Source of the DNA: Paracoccaceae bacterium
Lineage (GTDB): Bacteria > Pseudomonadota > Alphaproteobacteria > Rhodobacterales > Rhodobacteraceae
Assembly (NCBI GenBank): GCA_016778765.1
Contig: JADHOV010000006.1
Location: 1-64,000 of the forward strand
Length of the DNA: 64,000 nt
Reading direction: 5' to 3'
Shown: positions 10,072-18,354 of the stretch, piece by piece
How the letters are laid out: each line of letters starts with the position of its first letter
How positions within the stretch are numbered: position 1 is the first letter of the stretch
The notes under the pieces: generated by a model
Database searches by the model: none
Told to the model about the DNA's origin: nothing
What the model saw: only the letters and a program-made list of their open reading frames with translations
Program-made: the position numbers and the translations under genes

Positions 10072-11769
10072 TTAAAAATAACTGGCGATCAAAGTCGCCG
10101 CCAATAGGATCGCAACCCAAATCACCATAGCGCCGGTGGGCCGCACGCGGGCCATTCCGGTTTCCGGGCTGTGCCAGCGGTATAACAAGTTTTGAAACTG
10201 GCCAAGGTTTTTCAAGGCCGCTTCGCTGAAAGCGGTCCAAATCAAGCCAATCAACGCGGCGATCGGGCGGTAAAGCACCGGGATCAAGCGCCGATAAATC
10301 CAATCGACATCTAAGTTCACTGCGCGTATTTCGGGCGGATGGATGCCGCTGCGCATTAGAACCGCAAAAGCCAATAAGGCAAAGCATAGCAATTGTAATT
10401 GGGCAACCACATGGTTGGTTGTGTAGGGTTTATAAACCACGTCATAGGGCAAAAGCGCGTAGAGCGGATCGGGGTAAACCCCAATGAAAATACACAGAAA
10501 CGCCGTAATCCCCATTGCCAGCTGCATGTTCCATGGGGCTTCTTTGGGGCGCAATCCGCTGTCATGGCCGAAAAATGTGAAATACGGGATTTTGATCCCT
10601 GAATGTGACAAAACACCAGCTGAGGCAAACACCAAGATGGCCCAGATGATTGGATAATGTTCATTTGCGGTCTCATCCATAATCAGAGACTTGGTGACAA
10701 ATCCAGAAAAAAGCGGGAAGGCCGAAATTGAGGCGGCTCCGATCAAACAAAACAGGGCCGTGCGCGGCATGGTACGACAGAGGCCGCCCAGCTCTGAGGC
10801 TTTTGACGTGCCGGTTCGCAACAGCACCGCGCCAACGCTCATAAACAACAGTGCTTTGTAAAGAATATGCGCGAATGCGTGAGAGGCGGTGCCGTTCAGT
10901 GCCATTTCGGTTCCAACACCAATGCCCACCACCATAAAGCCCAACTGGTTGTTCAAACTATAGGCCAGAACGCGGCGTAGATCGTTTTCAATTTCGGCAA
11001 AGAAAATTGGAAATAGCGTCATAACGGCCCCGATATAAATCAGTATTTCAGTGCCGGCAAAGCCGCGGGCCAAAGCATAAACGGCCAATTTGGTGGTAAA
11101 GGCAGAGAGGATGACCGTCCCGGTGATAGTGGCGGCAGGGTAGCTGTCTTGCAACCAATTGTGCAAAAACGGAAAAGCGCATTTCATTCCAAAGGATAAA
11201 AAGATCAGCCAGGTGGCCAAGGATCCAAGCGTCATTTGCTCAAAAGTGATAGAGCCCGTTTCGCGATAGAGCAGCGCTGTGCCCGCCAGCAAAATCACAC
11301 CCGAGGTGATTTGAATGATCAAATAGCGCATCCCGGTATGATACGCGCCCTCAGTGCGCCGCGCCCAGATCAAGAACACAGATGCGATCGCGGTGCCTTC
11401 CCAGTAAAAAAACAGCGTCACCAGATCTCCGGCAAACACGGCCCCGATTGCCGAACCAGAATAAAGCACGGCGGCAATTTGCTGTACTGTATCTTTGATA
11501 TGCCATGCGTAGAGATTGCCCAAAAACGCGGCAATACAGAAAATAAGCCCAAAGACGCGCGCGAGTTTATCCACCCGCATCAGCTCAAGTTGCTGCCCCA
11601 ACAGTTCAACCTGATACAGGTTTCCTTCGGGCAAGGACCAGATCTGAAGCGCTGCCAGAACCGGCACAAGTAGCAAAAGCGCCGCCCGCAGGGAACCTTT
11701 GGGCAACAGGCCCACGCCCAGCGCGGCCAAAGCAAAAAGATAAAACGTTGGCATCGTCTCAATCATCAT
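10072..11769 (-). CDS. Mrp-type antiporter D/NuoL-like proton-conducting subunit (third copy)
   Basis: A 565-residue polytopic protein of the proton-conducting family shared by MrpA/MrpD and NuoL/M/N. It has the conserved membrane glutamate region FFYWEGTAIASVFLIW (TM5-like) and a second block of charged membrane residues around LHNWLQDSYPAATITGTVILSAFTTKLAVY, containing the channel lysine. It is the last gene of the operon and longer than the other two copies, with an extended C-terminal part ending in two more helices. It probably forms part of one membrane complex exporting Na+ or K+ in exchange for protons. Its ATG overlaps the preceding small gene by 11 bases, indicating coupled translation. 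Which Mrp or Mbh letter it matches cannot be settled by reading. Confidence 0.88.
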   Translation of the reverse strand: MMIETMPTFYLFALAALGVGLLPKGSLRAALLLLVPVLAALQIWSLPEGNLYQVELLGQQLELMRVDKLARVFGLIFCIAAFLGNLYAWHIKDTVQQIAAVLYSGSAIGAVFAGDLVTLFFYWEGTAIASVFLIWARRTEGAYHTGMRYLIIQITSGVILLAGTALLYRETGSITFEQMTLGSLATWLIFLSFGMKCAFPFLHNWLQDSYPAATITGTVILSAFTTKLAVYALARGFAGTEILIYIGAVMTLFPIFFAEIENDLRRVLAYSLNNQLGFMVVGIGVGTEMALNGTASHAFAHILYKALLFMSVGAVLLRTGTSKASELGGLCRTMPRTALFCLIGAASISAFPLFSGFVTKSLIMDETANEHYPIIWAILVFASAGVLSHSGIKIPYFTFFGHDSGLRPKEAPWNMQLAMGITAFLCIFIGVYPDPLYALLPYDVVYKPYTTNHVVAQLQLLCFALLAFAVLMRSGIHPPEIRAVNLDVDWIYRRLIPVLYRPIAALIGLIWTAFSEAALKNLGQFQNLLYRWHSPETGMARVRPTGAMVIWVAILLAATLIASYF

Positions 11770-12106
11770 GTTGCCCCATGTCCAATTGATCGGCCGGATA
11801 TTCTTCGCGATCGACTGATTTTTCGCCGTAATAAGCCTCGTCGCGTTTGATGAAGAGGCGCAGCGTTTTGGCGGCTAAGATCAACGCCGTGAACATGACA
11901 AACCCATAGGCGCCGTAAAATCCGGGGATCTTTTCGATCGGGAAATGGCCGTATTTCTTATAGGTAAAATCTGACAGAAACAGCAGCAGGCATAATGCAA
12001 TAAGCGCGGCAAAAATTTTATTGGCATTGGCAGGCGTTGCAAACCATACGAACAGTTTCGCAAGAGGGCTATATCCGCTAGTGTCTTCGGGATGGTTCTG
12101 ATCCAT
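11759..12106 (-). CDS. Small two-helix membrane protein inside the Mrp operon, unknown function
   Basis: A 115-residue protein with an N-terminal soluble stretch, two predicted membrane helices (about residues 32-50, IFAALIALCLLLFLSDFTY, and 66-86, YGAYGFVMFTALILAAKTL) and an acidic C-terminal tail (EEYPADQLDMGQHDD). I do not recognise it as one of the classical MrpA-G subunits. It lies between two D-type subunit genes, 10 bases after one and overlapping the next by 11, so it is almost certainly co-translated with them and probably an accessory subunit of the complex. Confidence 0.75.
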   Translation of the reverse strand: MDQNHPEDTSGYSPLAKLFVWFATPANANKIFAALIALCLLLFLSDFTYKKYGHFPIEKIPGFYGAYGFVMFTALILAAKTLRLFIKRDEAYYGEKSVDREEYPADQLDMGQHDD

Positions 12107-12116
12107 TTGCGCCTCC

Positions 12117-13589
12117 TTAATTTGTGGCCACGATCGGCATTAGAAAATTTTGAATATGCCCGGCATAGAAAAACAGCACCACGCAGCCAAAGGCGGTTGC
12201 GGCTGGCGGCCCCCAGACCAGCGGCGAGGCCTCCGCAGATTGTGCCAGTTCGGCATCTGTATCATTGCTCAAGAAAAACCCCTTTGCCACCAGCGGCAGC
12301 AAATACGCCACGTTCAACAGCGAGCTCACCAGCAAAACGCCCAGTATAAACAGATGTTCGGCATCCACCGCACCCACCATCAGCAGCCATTTGCTCCAAG
12401 AGCCGCCAAAAGGTGGCAAACCAATGATCGATAAAGCGCCGATCAAAAAGGCGATAAATGTGATTGGCATACGCCGCCCCAAACCGGTCATCTGGCTGAT
12501 TTCAGTGCGGTGGGTGGCAACATAGATCGAGCCAGCGCACATGAATAAGGTGATTTTACCCATCGCATGCATGACCACATGCAGCCCGCCGCCCAATATC
12601 CCCATGGAATTGGCCAACGCCACGCCCAGCGTGATGTAAGACAATTGGCTGATCGTGGAGTACGCGAGCCGCGCCTTTAAATTATCCTTGGTCATGGCAA
12701 TCACAGAGGCGGCCAGGATCGAGAAGGCCGCGAGCCACATCAACCAGGTTGAGGCGCCGCTTTCGGCCAGAAACTCGATGCCAAAAATATAGATCCCAAC
12801 TTTCAGCATGGTAAAGACGCCGGCTTTCACAACGGCAACGGCGTGCAACAAAGCGCTCACTGGCGTCGGGGCGACCATCGCTGCGGGCAACCAGCGGTGA
12901 AAAGGCATCAGAGCGGCTTTGCCAATGCCAAAGGCGTAAAGCGCCAGCAGGATGGCAACGCTGGGCCCCGCGATCAGCCCTTGCAAAATGCCGCCTTTAG
13001 CAAAATCAAGCGTGCCTGCAACCGCATAGGTCCAGATGATCGCCACCAATTGTAAGCCGATCGACGTACCGATCAAAATACCCAGATAGGTGCGCGCGCC
13101 TTTGATCGCAGCCATATTGCCCTTATGCGCCACCAGCGGGTAGGTTGAGAGCGTCAGCGCCTCATAAAATAGAAAGAGGGTAAACATATTGGCGGCAAAA
13201 GCGATGCCCATAACCGAAAAAATCGCGAAAGAGAAACAGGCAAAGAATCTTGCATGATTGTCTTCATTATTGCCGCGCATATAGCCAAGGCCATAGAGAT
13301 GCGTGACGATCCACAGCCCCGAGGCCAAAAGCGCAAACATCAAGCCCAACGGTTCAACATTGAAGGCCAATTCCAGACCCGGCATAACCGTCAGGAAGGT
13401 AAAGGTTTCTGTGGTTGTATTGCCCACATTGGCCAGAATGTTCAGCACCACCATGAAAGTGGCAATCGCAGCACCCAATGTCAGCCCGTCGCGCAGATCG
13501 GGGCTGTTGCGCAGCAGCATATTGCTCAGAACAGCCGCGCCGGGCAGCAGCATTGAAAGCAGAATTGCGAAGGATGTTTCCATTGCCAT
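12117..13589 (-). CDS. Mrp-type antiporter D subunit (second copy)
   Basis: A 490-residue polytopic proton-conducting subunit. FLFYEALTLSTYPLVAH contains the conserved TM5 glutamate; PFHRWLPAAMVAPTPVSALLHAVAVVKAG carries the TM7-8 lysine and histidine expected of a MrpD/NuoN-like proton path. It starts 6 bases after the stop of the upstream D subunit. Together with the copies at 13596 and 10072 it gives three proton-channel-like subunits in one operon, where the canonical seven-gene Mrp has two (A and D). Confidence 0.9.
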   Translation of the reverse strand: MAMETSFAILLSMLLPGAAVLSNMLLRNSPDLRDGLTLGAAIATFMVVLNILANVGNTTTETFTFLTVMPGLELAFNVEPLGLMFALLASGLWIVTHLYGLGYMRGNNEDNHARFFACFSFAIFSVMGIAFAANMFTLFLFYEALTLSTYPLVAHKGNMAAIKGARTYLGILIGTSIGLQLVAIIWTYAVAGTLDFAKGGILQGLIAGPSVAILLALYAFGIGKAALMPFHRWLPAAMVAPTPVSALLHAVAVVKAGVFTMLKVGIYIFGIEFLAESGASTWLMWLAAFSILAASVIAMTKDNLKARLAYSTISQLSYITLGVALANSMGILGGGLHVVMHAMGKITLFMCAGSIYVATHRTEISQMTGLGRRMPITFIAFLIGALSIIGLPPFGGSWSKWLLMVGAVDAEHLFILGVLLVSSLLNVAYLLPLVAKGFFLSNDTDAELAQSAEASPLVWGPPAATAFGCVVLFFYAGHIQNFLMPIVATN

Positions 13590-13595
13590 ATACCC

Positions 13596-15122
13596 CTAGC
13601 GCATCCCTGCGGATCCGGCCAAAAGACCTTCCGCTGCGCTGCGCGCTGCACTGAGCGTGATGTCGGTGTCAAAGCCAAAATAGATGCAGGCTAACGCCAT
13701 AACCCAAAGTGGGATCATCATCATTAAGGGCACGTTTTGATCTTGCAGGCCCTCGGCAGGTTGCGCCAAATACAGCGTTTCGATCAATTTCCACACATAG
13801 ATCACAGCCAGCAAAGACGAGGCGACGATCAATAAAGCGATTGGCCAGAGGCCTTGCTCCAATGTGGCTTCAACCAAAAGCCATTTGCTCAGAAAACCGG
13901 CCGTGCCTGGAACGCCGATCAAAGACAGCCCAGCCACCACCATTGCGGCGCTGGTCCAAGGCATGGTTTTTCCGCGCCCGCGCAAATTATGGTAAAACGA
14001 CCCGCCACCATTCAGCACATAGACGCCAACCCCCATGAACAGGGCGGCCTTTGTGATGCCGTGGTTGAACAGATGGATCATCGTTGCCATCAACCCGCTT
14101 TCCGACAGCAGTGCGATGCCCAAAAGCATATATCCCACTTGCCCGATGCTGGAATAGGCCAGCATGCGCTTGAGATCACGCTGCAAAATGGCCGTGTAAG
14201 ACGCGGCGAACATCGCCAAAATCGCAAAAGGGTAAAGAATAAGATCAAGCGTTGGCACTTCGGCCAGAAACCCTGGCTGGAAAACGCTGAACAGGAATCG
14301 CAGCATCACATAGATAGCCACTTTTGTGGCCGTCGCGGCGAGAAAGCTGGTGATTGCAGACGGGGCGTATGTATAGGCATTGGGCAGCCATAAATGCAGC
14401 GGGAAAATTGCCACTTTTAACCCCATGCCCACCATGATGAAGGCAAAGGCGGCGCGCACGGTGCGGCTGTCATATTGGTTTTCGATGCGATCCGCGAGAT
14501 CGGCCATATTCAGCGTGCCGGTGGCCATATAAAGAAAGCCAACGCCAATCACAAAGAATGTGGCGCCGATCGTGCCCATGATCAGATAATTATACGAGGC
14601 CGTCAGGGCCCGCTTATCACGATGCGCACCCTGCGCGATCAGCACATAGGTAGAGAGCGACGAGATTTCCAAAAACACGAACACATTGAAGGCATCGCCC
14701 GTAATCGTAACGCCCAGAAGCCCCGTGAAGCAAAGCAAAAACAGCGCGTAAAACAGCGTCTGCGCGCTTTCGGGCAATTCCCGCGCCACGCTGGCTTTGG
14801 CGTAGGGCAACACCAAGGTGCTGATCCCCGAGACCAGCAGCAGCACGAATGCATTGGCTGTGTCGACGCGGTATTCGATGCCCAAAGGCGGCGCCCAGCC
14901 ACCCAGTTGATAAGAAATAACAGAGCCGTCAATCACTTGGCTTAACAGCATTCCCGCGATCACAAAGGAGGCGGCGCTGGCAATAAAGGCGATCGGCCAC
15001 GCCAGGTCGCGGCGGCCGATGAACACAATCAGCGGCGCCGCGACGAAGGGCACCAGAATTTCTAGGATTGGCAAATGCTCGCTGAGCGTCATCGCGGTAT
15101 GATGAACGGTTTCACTTGCCAT
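13596..15122 (-). CDS. mrpD: Mrp antiporter subunit D
   Basis: A 508-residue membrane subunit of the Mrp Na+(K+)/H+ antiporter. It has the TM5 glutamate in VFVFLEISSLSTYVLIA, FPLHLWLPNAYTYAPSAITSFLAATATKVAIY with the conserved lysine, and FNHGITKAALFMG near TM12, all classical for MrpD. The frame is also open from a GTG at 15125, but the ATG at 15122 overlaps the mrpC stop as TGATG, the usual arrangement for coupled translation, and is preferred. It follows mrpC directly, as in canonical mrp operons. Confidence 0.93.
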   Translation of the reverse strand: MASETVHHTAMTLSEHLPILEILVPFVAAPLIVFIGRRDLAWPIAFIASAASFVIAGMLLSQVIDGSVISYQLGGWAPPLGIEYRVDTANAFVLLLVSGISTLVLPYAKASVARELPESAQTLFYALFLLCFTGLLGVTITGDAFNVFVFLEISSLSTYVLIAQGAHRDKRALTASYNYLIMGTIGATFFVIGVGFLYMATGTLNMADLADRIENQYDSRTVRAAFAFIMVGMGLKVAIFPLHLWLPNAYTYAPSAITSFLAATATKVAIYVMLRFLFSVFQPGFLAEVPTLDLILYPFAILAMFAASYTAILQRDLKRMLAYSSIGQVGYMLLGIALLSESGLMATMIHLFNHGITKAALFMGVGVYVLNGGGSFYHNLRGRGKTMPWTSAAMVVAGLSLIGVPGTAGFLSKWLLVEATLEQGLWPIALLIVASSLLAVIYVWKLIETLYLAQPAEGLQDQNVPLMMMIPLWVMALACIYFGFDTDITLSAARSAAEGLLAGSAGMR

Positions 15123-15556
15123 CACACGGCCTCTTTCATTGCAGTATCCGAGGCTTTGATTTCAGATTGAAACAAGGCCTCTTCGGCCTCGGCAATCTGC
15201 GCTTCTTCAATATTGTGGTATTCTTCGCGGATACGGATAATCAACGCCAAGCCCAAAGATGTTGTGGCAACGCCCACCACAATCGCTGTGAGGATCAGCA
15301 CATGCGGAAGCGGGTTTGAATAAAGCGTATCTGGATCAACTTTCAAATCTAAAGGAAAGATCGGCGCGGTGCCTCCGGCGATTTTTCCCATTGAAATATA
15401 GAGCATGAAGACGGAGGTTTGAAAGATATTCAGACCAACAATTTTCTTTACCAGATTGCCTTTGGCAATCACGATGTAAAGGCCAGTCATCATTAGCAGA
15501 ATAAACAACCAGTAATTGGCGTGCCCTATCACAAATTCAAGCATTGGCGTATCCAT
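15122..15556 (-). CDS. mrpC: Mrp antiporter subunit C (NuoK-like)
   Basis: A small NuoK-like subunit (144 residues from ATG 15556) with three membrane helices: YWLFILLMMTGLYIVIAKG, NIFQTSVFMLYISMG and VLILTAIVVGVATTSLGLAL. A longer start overlapping mrpB exists, but ATG 15556 begins just after the mrpB stop with a GAGG-type site before it. The acidic C-terminal tail is soluble. It is an integral part of the hydrophobic module between MrpB and MrpD. Confidence 0.92.
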   Translation of the reverse strand: MDTPMLEFVIGHANYWLFILLMMTGLYIVIAKGNLVKKIVGLNIFQTSVFMLYISMGKIAGGTAPIFPLDLKVDPDTLYSNPLPHVLILTAIVVGVATTSLGLALIIRIREEYHNIEEAQIAEAEEALFQSEIKASDTAMKEAV

Positions 15557-15557
15557 C

Positions 15558-15998
15558 CTACCAATCCTCATCGCTTAAAATCGGCGCGCGGGCCGCGAAA
15601 GCGTAATAGATCGCCACCATGACCCCGGTCACCGTAATGCCAACGCCAGCCTCGACGATCAAAATTCCCAAATGTTGCCCATGTGAGGGATGTTGGGGGT
15701 CAATCGCGGCATAATCCAAATAGGCATAGCCCATGAACAAGCTGTAAATCCCCGTGCCTGCATAGAGCAACACGCCAAAGGCCAGCAATTTATGCACCAA
15801 CCAAGGTGGAAACACTTGCTTGGCCTTTTTTAAGCTGAACACCAATCCGTAGATGATAAACCCAACAGCCATAATCACGCCGGCTTGGAAGCCACCGCCG
15901 GGCGAATAATCACCGTGGAACTGAACGTATAAAGCGAAGAGGAAAATCGTGCCTACCAGAAGCTTGGTGATCACCCGCAGTATAAGATGGTGACGCAT
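15558..15998 (-). CDS. mrpB: Mrp antiporter subunit B
   Basis: A 146-residue protein with four helices typical of the MnhB domain, including LRVITKLLVGTIFLFALYVQ and the family-defining FHGDYSPGGGFQAGVIMAVG. The start ATG at 15998 overlaps the previous stop as TGATG. It supplies part of the membrane scaffold of the antiporter. Confidence 0.94.
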   Translation of the reverse strand: MRHHLILRVITKLLVGTIFLFALYVQFHGDYSPGGGFQAGVIMAVGFIIYGLVFSLKKAKQVFPPWLVHKLLAFGVLLYAGTGIYSLFMGYAYLDYAAIDPQHPSHGQHLGILIVEAGVGITVTGVMVAIYYAFAARAPILSDEDW

Positions 15999-16546
15999 CA
16001 GCTGACCCCCTTCTGCGCATCATCGTCTTGATCTTCGGGGCGCCGCCGGCGGCGCAATCCGCTGATCAGCATCAACACACCAATCCCAGCGGCGAATACC
16101 ACAGCGGTTTCCCCCAGCGTATCATAACCGCGATAGCTGGCCAAAATTGCGGTCACTGCGTTTGGCACGTGGATATCATGCGGAATATCATGCAAATAAG
16201 CTGGGCCAAGATGCGTATGAACGGGCGCGTCAGGCGCGCCAAAGCTCGGCATGTCGAACGTGCCGTAAACCAATGCAGCGCCGGTGGCAATCACCGCAAG
16301 TAAGGGAATAAGGTTTGATTTATGGCTGACTTTCTCAGCGCGCGATGTCAGCGCCAATGTGCTAAGCATCAATACGGTTGAAATTCCGGCGCCCACAGCC
16401 GCCTCGGTAAAGGCCACATCAACGGCATCGAGTGTGATAAAAAGCAAGGCAGAAAGCAGGCTAAACACCCCCGATAGCGCCACGATAGCAAACAAAGAAT
16501 GCGTGCGCACCACTGCCAAAGCAGTGATCACCAACATGCTGAACAA
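15998..16546 (-). CDS. Stand-alone MrpA C-terminal domain protein (DUF4040/MbhD plus MbhE-like)
   Basis: A 182-residue protein matching what is normally the C-terminal end of MrpA. LDAVDVAFTEAAVGAGISTVLMLSTLAL is the hallmark of the DUF4040/MbhD part, and YDTLGETAVVFAAGIGVLMLI is the MbhE-like part that follows it. The large NuoL-like N-terminal part of MrpA is absent from this gene; three separate D/NuoL-like genes occur downstream instead. The start is either TTG 16546 or ATG 16537, both shortly after the mrpG stop at 16567. This split layout resembles Mbh-type and some proteobacterial Mrp clusters. Confidence 0.88.
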   Translation of the reverse strand: MFSMLVITALAVVRTHSLFAIVALSGVFSLLSALLFITLDAVDVAFTEAAVGAGISTVLMLSTLALTSRAEKVSHKSNLIPLLAVIATGAALVYGTFDMPSFGAPDAPVHTHLGPAYLHDIPHDIHVPNAVTAILASYRGYDTLGETAVVFAAGIGVLMLISGLRRRRRPEDQDDDAQKGVS

Positions 16547-16566
16547 GGCTATATTAATGAAGCTTT

Positions 16567-16941
16567 CTATGCGTCACCTATTTGATTTTTATCAGCCGCT
16601 TTTGCGGCAGCCTTTTGCGGCGTGGTTTGGGGCAATTTAGGAGGCCGAAGCCCAGATACCAGCGCCGCATTGGCCACGGCATGGGTTGAGGTTGGGCCGG
16701 TGATCAACATGAAAATACCGATCACGCCAAGTTTAAAGGCGATCAATGTCCAGCCCGTTTGCAGCGCCATCCCGATCAGCAGCAAAATCATACCCGCCGA
16801 TTCTGTCACCGAGGCGGCATGCAAGCGTGACCAGAAATCGGGAAAGCGCAAAATACCAACGGCGCCGATAATCACAAAAAAAGATCCGGCAACGATCATT
16901 GCCCAGCTTAGGATATCGATGACAAGCGCGGGCAAGGTCAT
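16567..16941 (-). CDS. mrpG: Mrp antiporter subunit G
   Basis: The protein is 124 residues from ATG 16941, which overlaps the mrpF stop as ATGA; a longer reading from 16971 is possible but lies inside mrpF. It has three helices, with IIGAVGILRFPDFWSRLHAAS, the characteristic MnhG motif, followed by GPTSTHAVANAAL. A short Ala/Lys-rich tail (PQKAAAKAADKNQ) ends the protein. Confidence 0.93.
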   Translation of the reverse strand: MTLPALVIDILSWAMIVAGSFFVIIGAVGILRFPDFWSRLHAASVTESAGMILLLIGMALQTGWTLIAFKLGVIGIFMLITGPTSTHAVANAALVSGLRPPKLPQTTPQKAAAKAADKNQIGDA

Positions 16942-17231
16942 TCTTTTGGCTCCTCTTGCTTGGGCGTCCACAATGCGTCGCCGATCGCCCGATATCTGAA
17001 AAACTTCAAAATTGCGATCGTGCCAACAAAATTGATCAGCGCATAGAGCAGCGCGATATCCAGAAAATCCGGGCGCCCAGTTAAAAACCCAACCACGCCT
17101 ATCAGCAGCACGGTATGCGTTCCAAAAGCGTTTCCGGCCAACACGCGATCATAGAGCGTGGGGCCTTTGATCAAACGGATCAGCACCAGTAGCATAGAAA
17201 TAAAAATGGCGATGGCGGCAATCTCAAACAA
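16938..17231 (-). CDS. mrpF: Mrp antiporter subunit F
   Basis: A 97-residue protein with three helices and the MnhF signature RLIKGPTLYDRVLAGNAFG near residue 22. It starts 2 bases after the mrpE stop and overlaps mrpG by 4 bases. The gene order E-F-G at the head of the operon, before A-C-terminus, B, C and D, differs from the canonical A-B-C-D-E-F-G order. Confidence 0.94.
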   Translation of the reverse strand: MFEIAAIAIFISMLLVLIRLIKGPTLYDRVLAGNAFGTHTVLLIGVVGFLTGRPDFLDIALLYALINFVGTIAILKFFRYRAIGDALWTPKQEEPKE

Positions 17232-17233
17232 GC

Positions 17234-17713
17234 TCAGCCCCGCCCCGTTTCAATCGCGCTGACGCGGCGGTCCATATCGGCCAAAGCCTCAAGATCTTCA
17301 TCCGAATAGTCAAGCGCGTGGATTTGAAAATCACCCTGCTCTGTTTCAACGGTCAGCGTTCCGGGTGTCAAGGTGATCGAATTGGCAAAGATCACCTGCC
17401 CCAAATCGGTGGATTGAGAATAGGGAATATCAAAGAAATGTTGTCGTTGTGGCGCCTGGCCCGATAAGATAATTTTGGTGACCGCCCAATTCGATTTGGC
17501 AATTTCACCCAGCAACCAGATAAAATAGGTTAAAAATTTGATCGGGTTTAAGGCAACCGTTAGGTGATCACCGTCAACTTGATCCATCCGCCGCACAATA
17601 AACAACACCAATATCACCGAGGCGACGCCAAATCCCACCAGCATCGGCTTGTAAATGCCTGACAGCAAAAGCCAAAGCGCGATCATAAATATAGCTGATG
17701 CGATGGTCTTCAC
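17234..17713 (-). CDS. mrpE: Mrp antiporter subunit E, first gene of the operon
   Basis: A 159-residue MnhE-type subunit: two N-terminal helices (ASAIFMIALWLLLSGI and MLVGFGVASVILVLFIV), then FANSITLTPGTLTVE, the family hallmark. The reading frame extends up to 17839, but the GTG at 17713 is preferred because GAGGAAA lies 5 bases upstream and the family normally begins right at the first helix. Everything from here to 10072 runs leftward with overlaps or gaps of at most about 20 bases, so it is a single operon whose promoter should lie in 17714-17886. Confidence 0.9.
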   Translation of the reverse strand: MKTIASAIFMIALWLLLSGIYKPMLVGFGVASVILVLFIVRRMDQVDGDHLTVALNPIKFLTYFIWLLGEIAKSNWAVTKIILSGQAPQRQHFFDIPYSQSTDLGQVIFANSITLTPGTLTVETEQGDFQIHALDYSDEDLEALADMDRRVSAIETGRG

Positions 17714-17886
17714 GAAGGTTTCCTCAACGGTGCTGCTCTTTTTTATTAAAACGCGATTACTCACCCTAGGGAAGCGGACGCGCGCAGTGTATATAAAACT
17801 TAAATCCTCCTGTACACCAGTGAACAAAAAACTTTTCAAGATTTTTTTGCACCGCGTCGGTTTTTTAATCGTATATCGATTTTGTT

Positions 17887-18354
17887 TTATGCATTAGGTG
17901 TTTTTTTGGGCTCGGTTCCGGCTCCAAGCCGCAGGCGTAGATCTCGCAAAACCGGCAGTAAGAGGCGGGTTTTATCTTCCCCCATTTGTTCTACAACCTC
18001 TTGTATCATTGGGGTGAGCGCGCTGAGCGCGGCATCTCTTGCTTGCGAGCCGGCAGGGCTGAGCGCAACCAATTTGCGGCGCGCATCATCCCAATCTGGG
18101 CGGATATGAATATAGCCAGCCATCTCAAGCTTGCTGAGCGTGTTGGTCATTGCGCCGCGCGTGACGTGAAAGCTTTTGGCCAATTGCGCCGGTGTGCGTT
18201 CATTGCCGATATGCGCCAATTGGTTGAGCACTGAGAAATGAGATAATTCCATCCCTTTGGGCAGGGCGCGGGCCAGTTGATTGCGCAGCAATTGTTCAAC
18301 GGTCAGCAATTCGCTGAAAAACAAAATGGCAAGCGGGTTTTGAGCATCACTCAT
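17887..18354 (-). CDS. MarR-family transcriptional regulator
   Basis: A 155-residue winged-helix regulator. The HTH region (FSVLNQLAHIGNERTPAQLAKSFHVTRGAMTNTLSKLEMAGYI) and the wing (IRPDWDDARRKLVALSPAG) are typical of MarR proteins. The ATG at 18354 lies inside the last codons of the upstream nitrilase gene (8-base overlap), so the longer reading to 18447 is rejected. It is encoded just upstream of and in the same direction as the Mrp operon, but target genes are unknown. Confidence 0.9.
   Translation of the reverse strand: MSDAQNPLAILFFSELLTVEQLLRNQLARALPKGMELSHFSVLNQLAHIGNERTPAQLAKSFHVTRGAMTNTLSKLEMAGYIHIRPDWDDARRKLVALSPAGSQARDAALSALTPMIQEVVEQMGEDKTRLLLPVLRDLRLRLGAGTEPKKTPNA

Noticed and set aside
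17714..17839. 42-codon extension of mrpE
   Set aside because: No MnhE homology upstream of GTG 17713, which has its own GAGGAAA site.
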